Assembly: GCF_009687885.1 (NCBI RefSeq)
Contig: NZ_BLAF01000026.1
Coordinates: forward strand, 93,355 to 157,354
Length of the DNA: 64,000 bases
Direction: 5' to 3'
Source of the DNA: Acrocarpospora pleiomorpha
GTDB lineage: Bacteria > Actinomycetota > Actinomycetes > Streptosporangiales > Streptosporangiaceae
The stretch's first letter is position 1; each line of letters opens with the position of its first letter. The translations under genes were made by a program, and so were the position numbers. Under the pieces are notes generated by a model that was not told the origin of the DNA, ran no database searches, and saw only the letters and a list, made by a program, of their open reading frames with translations. Positions 17,023 through 25,264 of this stretch are shown here, piece after piece.

Positions 17023-17793
17023 GTGCAGGAAAACACCGAACCCGCCACGCCGGCGGCCCCGTCGTACGACGGGCCGCTGCGCTGGAAGCGTGTGATGCTG
17101 AAGCTGTCCGGGGAGGCCTTCGCGGGCGGTGACTCGCTCGGCATCGACCCGGTCACCGTCGGCAAGCTCGCCGACTCCATCGCCGAGGCCGTCCGGGAGG
17201 GCCTGCAGGTCTCCGTGGTCGTCGGCGGCGGGAACATGTTCCGCGGCGCCGCGCTGTCGGAGCGCGGGATCGACCGCGCCCGCGCCGACTACATGGGCAT
17301 GCTCGGCACCGTCATCAACTGTCTCGCCCTTCAGGACTTCCTGGAGAAGCGGGGCATCGAGACCCGGGTCCAGACCGCGATCACGATGCAGCAGGTGGCC
17401 GAGCCGTTCCTGCCCAGGCGTGCGATCCGGCATCTGGAGAAGGGCCGGGTCGTCATTTTCGGGGCGGGGCTCGGCTCGCCGTTCTTCTCCACCGACACCT
17501 GTGCCGCGCAGCGCGCCCTGGAGATCGGTGCGGAGGCCCTGCTGAAGGGCACCAAAGTGGACGGTGTATACGATGCCGACCCCCGCAAGAACCCCGACGC
17601 GGTGCGCTTCGACCGGCTGGAGTACAGCGAGGTCCTGGCGCGCGACCTCGCGGTCATGGACGCCACCGCGATCAGCCTGTGCAAGGACAACGGCCTGCCC
17701 ATCGTCGTGTTCGAACTGATGGGAGAGGGCAACATCCTGCGGGCGGTCCGCGGTGAGAAGATCGGCACGCTGGTGAGTCCGGCAGGGAAATAG
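17023..17793 (+). CDS. pyrH: UMP kinase
   Basis: This 256-residue amino-acid-kinase-fold enzyme phosphorylates UMP to UDP. Visible motifs are KRVMLKLSGEAFAG (phosphate loop), VVVGGGNMFRG, GMLGTVINCLALQDFLEK and KGTKVDGVYDADPRKNPDA. GTG 17023 is chosen because GAGGAGG at 17008-17014 gives ideal spacing; the TTG at 16993 has none. The residues before WKRVMLKL are a short acidic, disordered lead. It precedes frr by 9 bases, so the two are co-transcribed. Confidence 0.97.
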   Translation: MQENTEPATPAAPSYDGPLRWKRVMLKLSGEAFAGGDSLGIDPVTVGKLADSIAEAVREGLQVSVVVGGGNMFRGAALSERGIDRARADYMGMLGTVINCLALQDFLEKRGIETRVQTAITMQQVAEPFLPRRAIRHLEKGRVVIFGAGLGSPFFSTDTCAAQRALEIGAEALLKGTKVDGVYDADPRKNPDAVRFDRLEYSEVLARDLAVMDATAISLCKDNGLPIVVFELMGEGNILRAVRGEKIGTLVSPAGK

Positions 17794-17802
17794 GGAGCCG
17801 CA

Positions 17803-18360
17803 GTGATCGAGGAAACCCTCTTCGAGGCCGAAGAGAAGATGGACAAGGCGGTGACGGTCGCCAAGGAGGACTTCGCGGCCATCCGGACCGGCCGGGTCAC
17901 GCCCGCGATGTTCAGCAAGATCAACGTGGACTATTACGGGTCGCTCACGCCGATCCAGCAGCTGGCGTCGTTCCACGTCCCCGAGGCGCGGATGGTCCTC
18001 ATCCAGCCGTATGACAAGGGGTCGATGAGCGCGATCGAGAAGGCCATCCGGGACAGTGACCTCGGCGTCAACCCCGGCAACGACGGCGTGATCATCCGTG
18101 TGGTCTTCCCCGAGCTGTCGGGCGAGCGGCGCAAGGAGTACATCAAGATCGCGCGTACCAAGGCGGAGAACAGCCGGGTGTCCATCCGGAACATTCGCCG
18201 GCACGCCAAGGAGACCCTCGACAAGCTGGTCAAGGACGGCGAGACGGGCGAGGACGAGGTGCATCGCGCGGTCAAGGAGCTCGACGACCTGACCCAGAAG
18301 CATGTCGCGAAGATCGACGACCTGCTGAAGCACAAGGAAGCCGAGCTGCTGGAATTCTAG
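17803..18360 (+). CDS. frr: Ribosome recycling factor
   Basis: This 185-residue RRF matches the family length exactly. It has the conserved FAAIRTGRVTPAMFSKINVDYYGSLTPIQQLAS region and the C-terminal long helices ending HKEAELLEF. With EF-G it splits post-termination ribosomes. The GTG start at 17803 follows AGGGAG. It is the last gene of the compact pyrH-frr pair; a structured leader precedes cdsA. Confidence 0.98.
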   Translation: MIEETLFEAEEKMDKAVTVAKEDFAAIRTGRVTPAMFSKINVDYYGSLTPIQQLASFHVPEARMVLIQPYDKGSMSAIEKAIRDSDLGVNPGNDGVIIRVVFPELSGERRKEYIKIARTKAENSRVSIRNIRRHAKETLDKLVKDGETGEDEVHRAVKELDDLTQKHVAKIDDLLKHKEAELLEF

Positions 18361-18393
18361 GCGGCGAACCGGTCGGCGGGCCGGTGGCGTCAT

Positions 18394-18453
18394 CGTGATC
18401 CTTGTCCGCGCGCAGCCGCGAACGTCGCGGCGCCGTCTTGGGCAGGGATCACG
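18394..18453 (+). promoter_or_regulatory. Nested hairpin in the frr-cdsA gap
   Basis: CGTGATCCTTG (18394-18404) pairs with CAGGGATCACG (18443-18453), 10 of 11 positions canonical plus one G-U. Inside, GCCGCGA and TCGCGGC (18415-18431) form a second stem. The structure ends 8 bases before the cdsA ribosome site at 18461, so it could affect cdsA translation or frr RNA 3' ends. Confidence 0.4.
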
Positions 18454-18474
18454 CGCATATAGGGAGTAAACGGC

Positions 18475-19341
18475 TTGGACGGAACGGGCGACAACGGTAT
18501 CGGCGACGCACCCCCGGCCTCCCCGGAGGCGGGCGGGAGCCGTACCGGGCGGAATCTGCCTGCGGCGATCGGGGTGGGGGCCGTGCTCGCGGCGCTTGTC
18601 ATCGGGTCGGTCTACACGGTCAAGCCGTTGTTCCTGGTCGTGGTCATGGTCGTGGTCGGCGTCGGCGTGCACGAGCTGGTGAAGGCGTTCGGGTCGCGGC
18701 AGATCCGGGTGCCGCTGGTGCTGCTGCTGGCCGGGCTCGCGGCGATGCTGGCCGGTGCGTACTACGGCGGGCCGGTGTCGCTGGTCGGCTCGTTCGCGGT
18801 CACCGTGTTGGTGCTGCTGGGCGTGCGGACATTTCAGGGCGCGGACGGGTTTGTACGGGATGCCACGGCCAGTGTCTTCGTCGCGGTCTATCCGGCACTG
18901 CTGGCCGGTTTCGTGGCGTTGCTGCTGCGCCCGGACGATGGAGCCGGCCGGGTGGTCACCTTCGTCGCGATCACCGTCGCCAGTGACATCGGGGGATATG
19001 TCGCGGGAGTCCTGTTCGGGCGGCACAAGATGTCACCGATCATCAGCCCGAAGAAGACCTGGGAGGGTTTCGCCGGGTCCGCACTGGCCTGTGTCGTGGT
19101 CGGGGCCTGGCTGGTGTCGTGGCTGCTCGGCGGCGCGCTGTGGCAGGGCGCGATCCTGGGCGCGGTCATGGTCGTCTGCGCCACCATCGGCGACCTGATC
19201 GAATCGATCATCAAACGCGATCTGGGCATCAAGGACCTGGGCACCCTGCTCCCCGGCCACGGCGGCGCGATGGACCGCCTGGACTCGCTCCTGTTCGCCC
19301 TGGTCCCGTGCTGGCTCCTGCTAAGCTTTTTCGTCCACTAA
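18475..19341 (+). CDS. cdsA: Phosphatidate cytidylyltransferase (CDP-diglyceride synthase)
   Basis: This 288-residue integral membrane enzyme makes CDP-diacylglycerol from CTP and phosphatidic acid. A polar N-terminal lead (about 1-25) is followed by about eight membrane helices. The signature GDLIESIIKRDLGIKDLGTL...GHGGAMDRLDS near the C-terminus is complete. TTG 18475 is supported by AGGGAG 8 bases upstream. It is followed by a convergent gene with a 16-base gap. Confidence 0.96.
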   Translation: MDGTGDNGIGDAPPASPEAGGSRTGRNLPAAIGVGAVLAALVIGSVYTVKPLFLVVVMVVVGVGVHELVKAFGSRQIRVPLVLLLAGLAAMLAGAYYGGPVSLVGSFAVTVLVLLGVRTFQGADGFVRDATASVFVAVYPALLAGFVALLLRPDDGAGRVVTFVAITVASDIGGYVAGVLFGRHKMSPIISPKKTWEGFAGSALACVVVGAWLVSWLLGGALWQGAILGAVMVVCATIGDLIESIIKRDLGIKDLGTLLPGHGGAMDRLDSLLFALVPCWLLLSFFVH

Positions 19342-19343
19342 AC

Positions 19344-19357
19344 GCCGATAAATCGGC
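19344..19357. terminator. Small hairpin between cdsA and the convergent SUFU-domain gene
   Basis: GCCGAT and ATCGGC flank a 2-base loop and fill the short gap between the two convergent stops. The stem is short, so bidirectional terminator function is only plausible. Confidence 0.3.
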
Positions 19358-20377
19358 TTAAATGCGGGTGTGCGGGGCTAGCCGACTGGACAGCACCTCG
19401 TGCCCGCGCTCCGCCGCGAGCCGCAACTCGGTGTCCGTGATCGGCACAAGCCACAGCCACTGTACGGCGTCGCCCCCAAACGCAAATCCCGAAATATCCG
19501 GCAACCCCGCCGGCTCCGCCAGCAAGATCACGCCCTCGTGGCCGTTGCCCAACGGGAACGTGCCAGGCTGGTGATACCAGCGTGCCGTGTGCCCGTGCCC
19601 CAGCCAGGTCACCGACCGCCACGGATACTGCCCCAGCCACAGGAACAACCGCGCCGCCACCCGCGGATCCTGCCGGGTCGCCACCGCGAGCTCCACCCGG
19701 GTAGGCGTGTCATACAGCTCAGCCGTCGGCATACGCTGACAACTCATCCCCACCGTGGACAGGATCGTGTAATCCCGCCCAGGCCGCTCCGTCACCCCGA
19801 TCCGCGGCAACCCGCCCGCGCTGGCGTCCCAATACCGCCCTGGCGGCCCCAACCGGCTGTCCAGATGCCCCATCACGAACTGCTGGAACGACGTCCAGCT
19901 CCCCTCCGCCTGCCGCCACTCCCAGTACGCCCTGGCCTTGCGCACCCGCGGCGCCAACCCGTCCAGCGCCTCCGCCAGCGCCCAGGCGAACGGCGATTCC
20001 CCCAGCGCGTCGCGCGCGTACCCGGGCATGCCCCGATCGAGATCGGCCCAGCTCGGGATGACGGCCAGCAGCTCCTCGCCCTCGTACAGCGCGACCCCGT
20101 CCCCCTCCTCGAACCACAGCACCCGCAGCCGCGTGCCGTCGAAGGGTTCGGTGCCCTGCGGGTAGCGGGTGTGCGAGCGCGGCATGATCGGCGGCAGCCC
20201 CGCGTTCAGCCTGCCAAGATCGACAGAGGTCGGCGCGGGCACATGATTGGCCAGCCAGACCGCCCCATGGACGATGCCGCCCGGGTCGCGCAGGTAAGCT
20301 ACGGACGACACCTGATCGCACTCGACGGACAGCGTGCGGCTCCCGTAGGGATTGGCGCTGGTGAGCATGCTGTCCAA
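19358..20377 (-). CDS. Suppressor-of-fused (SUFU) domain protein
   Basis: This 339-residue cytoplasmic protein has a C-terminal half (about 195-335) resembling the SUFU domain. Visible blocks are YTILSTVGMSCQRMP, RVELAVATRQDP, LGHGHTARW, FPLGNGHEGVILLAEP and VQWLWLVPITDTELRLA. The N-terminal half holds a second acidic domain of unknown type. Bacterial SUFU proteins are mostly uncharacterised and often turn up near toxin-immunity loci, but I see no toxin beside this one. GGAGGTGAGG lies upstream of TTG 20377; ATG 20368 is an alternative start. It is divergent from rlmN. Confidence 0.7.
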   Translation of the reverse strand: MDSMLTSANPYGSRTLSVECDQVSSVAYLRDPGGIVHGAVWLANHVPAPTSVDLGRLNAGLPPIMPRSHTRYPQGTEPFDGTRLRVLWFEEGDGVALYEGEELLAVIPSWADLDRGMPGYARDALGESPFAWALAEALDGLAPRVRKARAYWEWRQAEGSWTSFQQFVMGHLDSRLGPPGRYWDASAGGLPRIGVTERPGRDYTILSTVGMSCQRMPTAELYDTPTRVELAVATRQDPRVAARLFLWLGQYPWRSVTWLGHGHTARWYHQPGTFPLGNGHEGVILLAEPAGLPDISGFAFGGDAVQWLWLVPITDTELRLAAERGHEVLSSRLAPHTRI

Positions 20378-20466
20378 ACCTCACCTCCGATCAGGACTCT
20401 AAGGCCGCTTCCCGCCGTCGTTAAGTGCAGTCGCGGCGATGAGTATCGAGATCCGAAGGATGGGCA

Positions 20467-21582
20467 ATGACCGAGGCGCCTCAGGCGGGCCAGCTGACCT
20501 TCATCGCGCCGCGCCGGGCCAAGCCGCAGCGGCACCTGGCCGACCTGACCATGGCCGAACGCCGGGCGGCGGTGGTGGAGCTCGGCGAGAAGGCGTTCCG
20601 CGCCGACCAGCTCTCCCGCCACTATTTCGGCAAGCTCACCGAGTCCGCCGACCAGATGACCGACCTGCCCGCCGCGTCCCGCTCGGTGCTCGCCCAGCTG
20701 ATGCCCGACCTGCTCAGTCCGGTACGGGAGATCACCTGCGACAACGGCACCACCCGCAAGACGCTGTGGAAGCTGTTCGACGGCTCCCTGGTCGAATCGG
20801 TGCTGATGCGCTACCCCGACCGGGCCACGATCTGCGTCTCCTCCCAGGCCGGCTGCGGCATGAACTGCCCGTTCTGCGCCACCGGCCAGGCCGGCCTGAC
20901 CCGCAACATGTCGACCGCCGAGATCGTCGGCCAGGTCGTCGCCGCCGCCCGCACGCTGGCGAAGGGCGAGGTCCCCGGCGGCCCCGGCCGGATCAACAAC
21001 ATCGTGTTCATGGGCATGGGCGAGCCGATGGCCAACTACAAGGCCGTCATCGGCGCGGTCCACCGCATGGTCGACCCGTCACCCGAGGGCCTGGGCATCT
21101 CCGCCCGCGGCGTCACGGTCTCCACCGTCGGCCTGGTCCCCGCGATCGAGAAACTCTCGAACGAGGGCCTTCCGGTCACCCTGGCCGTCTCCCTGCACGC
21201 CCCCGACGACGAGCTCCGCGACACCCTCGTCCCGATCAACACCCGCTGGAAGGTCGCCGAGGTCCTCGACGCCGCCTGGGCGTACGCCGCCAAGACCAAA
21301 CGCCGCGTCTCCATCGAGTACGCGCTGATCAAGGACATCAACGACCAGGAATGGCGCGCCGACCTCCTCGGCCGCCTCCTCAAGAACAAACTCGTCCACG
21401 TTAACCTGATCCCGCTCAACCCCACCCCCGGCTCCAAGTGGACCGCATCTCGCCCCGAGGACGAACGCGCCTTCGTCCACCGCCTCGAACACCACGGCGT
21501 CCCCGTCACCGTGCGCGACACCCGGGGCCGCGAGATCGACGGCGCCTGCGGCCAGCTCGCCGCCGCCAACCCCACCTCCTGA
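20467..21582 (+). CDS. rlmN: 23S rRNA/tRNA adenine-C2 methyltransferase (radical SAM)
   Basis: This 371-residue radical-SAM enzyme methylates A2503 of 23S rRNA and A37 of certain tRNAs. The 4Fe-4S motif is Cys130-x3-Cys134-x2-Cys137 (SQAGCGMNCPFC). Cys123 (ATICVSS) and the C-terminal Cys361 (DGACGQL) fit the two conserved Cys of the family, the latter being the methyl carrier. The GEPMANY SAM-binding block is present. ATG 20467 follows GAAGGA. It is downstream of cdsA, as in other actinobacteria, with the SUFU gene inserted between. Confidence 0.97.
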   Translation: MTEAPQAGQLTFIAPRRAKPQRHLADLTMAERRAAVVELGEKAFRADQLSRHYFGKLTESADQMTDLPAASRSVLAQLMPDLLSPVREITCDNGTTRKTLWKLFDGSLVESVLMRYPDRATICVSSQAGCGMNCPFCATGQAGLTRNMSTAEIVGQVVAAARTLAKGEVPGGPGRINNIVFMGMGEPMANYKAVIGAVHRMVDPSPEGLGISARGVTVSTVGLVPAIEKLSNEGLPVTLAVSLHAPDDELRDTLVPINTRWKVAEVLDAAWAYAAKTKRRVSIEYALIKDINDQEWRADLLGRLLKNKLVHVNLIPLNPTPGSKWTASRPEDERAFVHRLEHHGVPVTVRDTRGREIDGACGQLAAANPTS

Positions 21583-21639
21583 CCGGGCTTCGCACGGGTG
21601 CGCATGTATTTGCGGGGTGGATCCTCGTAAGTTGGGAGT

Positions 21640-22299
21640 ATGACTCTTCCGAAGATTGTGTCTGCCGAGGAGTGGCAGGCCGCACGTGATGAGCTGCTGA
21701 TTGAGGAGAAGGCGGCCACGAGGGCGCTGGACGCGCTGGCCGCCAAGCGGCGGCGGCTGCCGATGGTGGAGTTCCGCACCGACTACGTGTTCGACGGGGC
21801 CGCGGGCAAGGCGGATCTGCTCGATCTGTTCGACGGGCGGCGGCAGCTGATCGTCTACCACTTCATGCTGGAGCCTGGGGGAGAGGCGTGCCTGGGGTGT
21901 TCGAGCTTCACCGACAACATCGGGAATCTGGCGCACCTGCACGCGCGGGACACGACGTTCGTGCTGACGTCGCGGGCTCCGCTGGCCGAGGTCGAGAGCG
22001 TCCGGCGGCGGATGGGGTGGACGGTGCCGTGGTACTCGACGGCCGGTGGGGCCGATTTCAACGGGGACTGCGGGGCGCGGATCGATCAGGGGTTCGGGCT
22101 GAGCGTCTTCCTGCGGGATGGCGATCGGGTGTTCCGGACATACTTCACGACGTCGCGTGGGGTGGATCGCATCAGGCCCGACTTCGAACTGCTGGATCTC
22201 ACGCCGTACGGGCGGCAGGAGACCTGGGAGGACTCGCCTGAGGGATGGCCGCAGACGCCGCCGTACGGGTGGTGGCGGTATCACGACGAGTATCTGTAA
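21640..22299 (+). CDS. DUF899-family thioredoxin-fold protein
   Basis: This 219-residue protein matches the DUF899 family: IVSAEEWQAARDELLIEEKAATRALDALAAKRRRLP, then DLFDGRRQLIVYHFML, CLGCSSF and WxxPWYSTAGGADFN. It is predicted to have a thioredoxin-like fold; CLGC near residue 87 is the CxxC-like feature. The function is unknown. The N-terminal helix is charged and there is no signal peptide. Its stop lies 2 bases from the end of the convergent ABC permease gene. Confidence 0.85.
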   Translation: MTLPKIVSAEEWQAARDELLIEEKAATRALDALAAKRRRLPMVEFRTDYVFDGAAGKADLLDLFDGRRQLIVYHFMLEPGGEACLGCSSFTDNIGNLAHLHARDTTFVLTSRAPLAEVESVRRRMGWTVPWYSTAGGADFNGDCGARIDQGFGLSVFLRDGDRVFRTYFTTSRGVDRIRPDFELLDLTPYGRQETWEDSPEGWPQTPPYGWWRYHDEYL

Positions 22300-22301
22300 G
22301 C

Positions 22302-22964
22302 CTAGGGACGGGCGCGGCGAAGCCCGGCGTATCCGAATAGGCCTAAGCCGATCCATATGGCCGCTGAGACGACGATGGCGGGGAGCCGGGTGGCCAGGTC
22401 GCCGTGGTTGGCCGCGTGCATCCAGGTCATGGCGGGAAATGTCGCCCAGACCGATGACGACCCTGCCATCAATATGGCGAAATATCCGCCGATGAGGGCG
22501 ACGATGGAGATCGCGGGGGAGGGGAGGATGGCGCGGCTGGTGAGGGCGCCGATGACGGTTCCGGCCAGGATGGCCAGGGCGTGCAGGCCGATCCCGGTGG
22601 CCAGCGTGCCCACCGGCGGCATCCCCGCGAAGCCCCCGACCAGCGGCCAGACCAGGGCGATCAGGGCCAAGATCGTGTTGCACGCGAGCGCCGCCAGCAG
22701 CCCGCTCGCGACCTCCGCCCGCCCGACCGCGGTGAGCGCGATCATGCGCTGCTCGTCCGGTTCGGTGTCCAGCAGTCCCCGGGCCGCCCACGCGAACGCG
22801 GGGATCAGGATCGCCGCCGAGTCCGCGTACGAGCTGAGCTCGTTCCCCGCCGGAACCCCCGTCGCGTACAGCAGGCTGATCACGACGAGCAGCAGGAGCA
22901 GCGGCTGGAACGCCCGGTGGGAGCGGGCATAACCGGCGATCCGGAATCGGGTCAGGGCGATCAT
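22302..22964 (-). CDS. ABC-type membrane subunit
   Basis: This 220-residue protein has six predicted membrane helices and no enzyme motif. The start overlaps the stop of the upstream ABC ATPase gene by 4 bases (ATGA), so it is almost certainly that ATPase's permease partner. The substrate is unknown. The helix pattern resembles ABC-2 exporters. Confidence 0.75.
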   Translation of the reverse strand: MIALTRFRIAGYARSHRAFQPLLLLLVVISLLYATGVPAGNELSSYADSAAILIPAFAWAARGLLDTEPDEQRMIALTAVGRAEVASGLLAALACNTILALIALVWPLVGGFAGMPPVGTLATGIGLHALAILAGTVIGALTSRAILPSPAISIVALIGGYFAILMAGSSSVWATFPAMTWMHAANHGDLATRLPAIVVSAAIWIGLGLFGYAGLRRARP

Positions 22965-23698
22965 TCGGCGGCCTCCACGGTCTCGTCCTGGCTCAGGAGC
23001 GGTTCGTGGCCTTCCGCCCGGAGTTGCGCGGCCAGCAGGCTCGCCCGTGACAGCGGCAACCGGACCGAGACGTTCAGGATGGGTTCGGCCGCTTGCGTGG
23101 CCATCGGCAGGACGCGGGAGTCGCGGACCTCGTAGCGGGTGACGTTCGGGAGGGTGCGCAGGTCGCCCTGATGGTCGCTGGCGACCACGATGCCGCCCCG
23201 GGTGGCGATCGCGTCCACGGTCAGCGCGATCTCGGCGCGGGCGGCGGTGTCCAGGCCGGCGAAGGGCTCGTCCAGGATGAGCAGGTCGGGGCGGCAGAGC
23301 AGGGCCTGGGCGAGACCCACCTTGTGCGCGCTGCCCTTGGACAGGTCGGGTAACCGCTGGCCGAGCAGGTGCTCAATGCGCAGGCGGGACGTCCACTCGT
23401 CGATGGCCGTTTCGTCCACTTTCCGGATCGCCGCCAGGTGGCGCAGGTAGCCGGCGACGGTGAAAGGCTGGGCGGCGGGGAAACGTTCGGGGGCGTACCC
23501 GACGATGGCCGGGCGGCCGGTGACCGTGCCGCGGGTCGGGCGCAGCAGGCCGGCGATCACTCTGAGCAGGGTGGACTTGCCGGAGCCGTTGGGTCCGACG
23601 ACCTCGATCACGCTGCCGGGGGCCAGCTCCAGGTCGACCTCGGCGAGTACCCAGGGGTCCTTACGCCGGTAGCGGAGGTAGAGGTCGGTTATGCGCAT
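22961..23698 (-). CDS. ABC transporter ATP-binding protein
   Basis: This 245-residue nucleotide-binding subunit has Walker A GPNGSGKST, a degenerate signature LSKGSAHKVGLAQAL and Walker B LLILDEPFAGLD. The His of the H-loop is in SDHQ. The C-terminal 50 residues form a small accessory domain. The weak signature (LSKGS rather than LSGGQ) is typical of two-gene ABC-2-type exporters. It is the first gene of the pair and is divergent from the M1 peptidase. Confidence 0.88.
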   Translation of the reverse strand: MRITDLYLRYRRKDPWVLAEVDLELAPGSVIEVVGPNGSGKSTLLRVIAGLLRPTRGTVTGRPAIVGYAPERFPAAQPFTVAGYLRHLAAIRKVDETAIDEWTSRLRIEHLLGQRLPDLSKGSAHKVGLAQALLCRPDLLILDEPFAGLDTAARAEIALTVDAIATRGGIVVASDHQGDLRTLPNVTRYEVRDSRVLPMATQAAEPILNVSVRLPLSRASLLAAQLRAEGHEPLLSQDETVEAAE

Positions 23699-23761
23699 GA
23701 TGCCGGAAGGATATGCGGAAATGCCCCGCTGACTGGAGTCACACGCGTGTAGATCCCAATA

Positions 23762-25156
23762 ATGGGGCGCATGCTTCGCAGACGAACCCCCCTCGCGGCG
23801 CTGGCCGTCGCCGGTTTGACCTTACTCACCCCCGCTGCCGCGCACGCGGAGGCGTACACGCCGGGCTCGGCCGGGCTGGGGGATCCCTACTTCCCACACG
23901 CGGGCAACGGCGGGTACGACGTCGATCACTACGACCTCAATCTGCGCTTCAACCCGAAGACGGACGTGCTCAAGGCGACCGCGACGATCGCGGCCACCGC
24001 CACGAAGAACCTGTCCCGCTTCAACCTCGACTTCTCCGGCCTGAACGTCCGGAAGGTGGAGGTGGACGGGAAGAAGGCCAAATTCCGCCGTAAGGGCCAG
24101 GAGCTCACCATCACCGCCGCCCACGGCCTGGCCGAGGGCGGCAAGTTCACCGTCAAGATCGAGTACGACGGCAAGCCCAAACCGGTCAACGACCCGGAAC
24201 TCGGCGTCACCGGCTGGATCCACACCAAGGACGGCGCGACCGCGCTAGGCGAGCCCGACGGCGCGCGGACGTGGTTCCCCGTCAACGACAACCCGAAGGA
24301 CAAGGCCACCTTCGCGTACACGGTCTCGGTTCCGGTGGGCCTGACCGTGCTGGCCAACGGGGAGCCGCGCAATGTCGGGATTGTCCGCGTGCGTAATGGC
24401 TGGTCGTCGGTGAAGTGGGAGATGCGCGAGCCGATGGCCCCCTACCTGGCCATGGTCGCGATCGGCAAGTTCAAGGTCAGCCAGGGGGTGGCGGCGGGGG
24501 TTCCCAACATCACCGCGTACGACCCGGTGCTGGCCAAGACGTCCAAGCACCTGCACAAGACCACCGCCAAGGCCACCGAATGGGGCGCCAAGTACTTCGG
24601 CCCCTACCCGTTCTCCTCGACCGGCGGCATCGCCGACAAGGTGGACGTCGGGTACGCGCTGGAGACCCAGGGCCGCCCGGTCTACGACGGCGACGTCACC
24701 GACGACCTGCTGATCGTGCACGAGATCGCCCACCAGTGGTTCGGCAACAGCGTCGGCCCGCAGACCTGGAAGGACATCTGGCTCAACGAGGGCTTCGCGA
24801 CCTACGCGGAATGGCTGTACGAGGAGACCCACAACGGCCCCACCGCCCAGCAGACGTTCGCGAAGCTGTACAAGAACAAGGGCGCGTTCTGGAACCTCAA
24901 GACGGGCAACCCCGGCCGTAACGGCATGTTCGACTGGGAAGCCGTCTACCAGCGCGGCGCGATGACGCTGCAAGCGCTCCGCCAGAAGATCGGCGACGAC
25001 ACGTTCTTCGAGCTCCTGCCCGCCTGGGCCGAGAAGCACCGCCACAGCACGGCGACCACCAGAAACTTCATCGACCTCGCCGAGGAACTGTCCGGCCAGG
25101 ACCTCGACCCTCTCTTCAACGCCTGGCTCTACAAGGCAGCCAAACCAAAGCTCTAG
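23762..25156 (+). CDS. Secreted M1-family zinc aminopeptidase
   Basis: This 464-residue protein has an N-terminal signal ending near AAHAEA. The M1 zinc site is complete: His320-Glu321-x2-His324 in HEIAHQWFGN and Glu343 in NEGFATYAEW. The N-terminal beta-sandwich (about 50-230) and the catalytic domain (about 240-450) are present, but the C-terminal domains of larger M1 enzymes are not, as in other short actinobacterial members. It probably trims peptides outside the cell. The canonical GxMEN exopeptidase motif is not obvious. ATG 23762 and 23771 are both possible starts. Confidence 0.9.
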   Translation: MGRMLRRRTPLAALAVAGLTLLTPAAAHAEAYTPGSAGLGDPYFPHAGNGGYDVDHYDLNLRFNPKTDVLKATATIAATATKNLSRFNLDFSGLNVRKVEVDGKKAKFRRKGQELTITAAHGLAEGGKFTVKIEYDGKPKPVNDPELGVTGWIHTKDGATALGEPDGARTWFPVNDNPKDKATFAYTVSVPVGLTVLANGEPRNVGIVRVRNGWSSVKWEMREPMAPYLAMVAIGKFKVSQGVAAGVPNITAYDPVLAKTSKHLHKTTAKATEWGAKYFGPYPFSSTGGIADKVDVGYALETQGRPVYDGDVTDDLLIVHEIAHQWFGNSVGPQTWKDIWLNEGFATYAEWLYEETHNGPTAQQTFAKLYKNKGAFWNLKTGNPGRNGMFDWEAVYQRGAMTLQALRQKIGDDTFFELLPAWAEKHRHSTATTRNFIDLAEELSGQDLDPLFNAWLYKAAKPKL

Positions 25157-25162
25157 CCACGA

Positions 25163-25199
25163 AACGGCGCCGGGTCACTCACCGTTATCCGGCGCCGTT
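25163..25199 (+). terminator. Intrinsic terminator after the M1 peptidase gene
   Basis: AACGGCGCCGG pairs perfectly with CCGGCGCCGTT over 11 bp with a 15-base loop, 7 bases after the stop codon. Confidence 0.75.
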
Positions 25200-25264
25200 A
25201 ACGCCACTCGTGGCTCTCGCCGCACCGCCGCCAAAAGCGGCCAGGCATCCCGTTAAGGTGCCTG

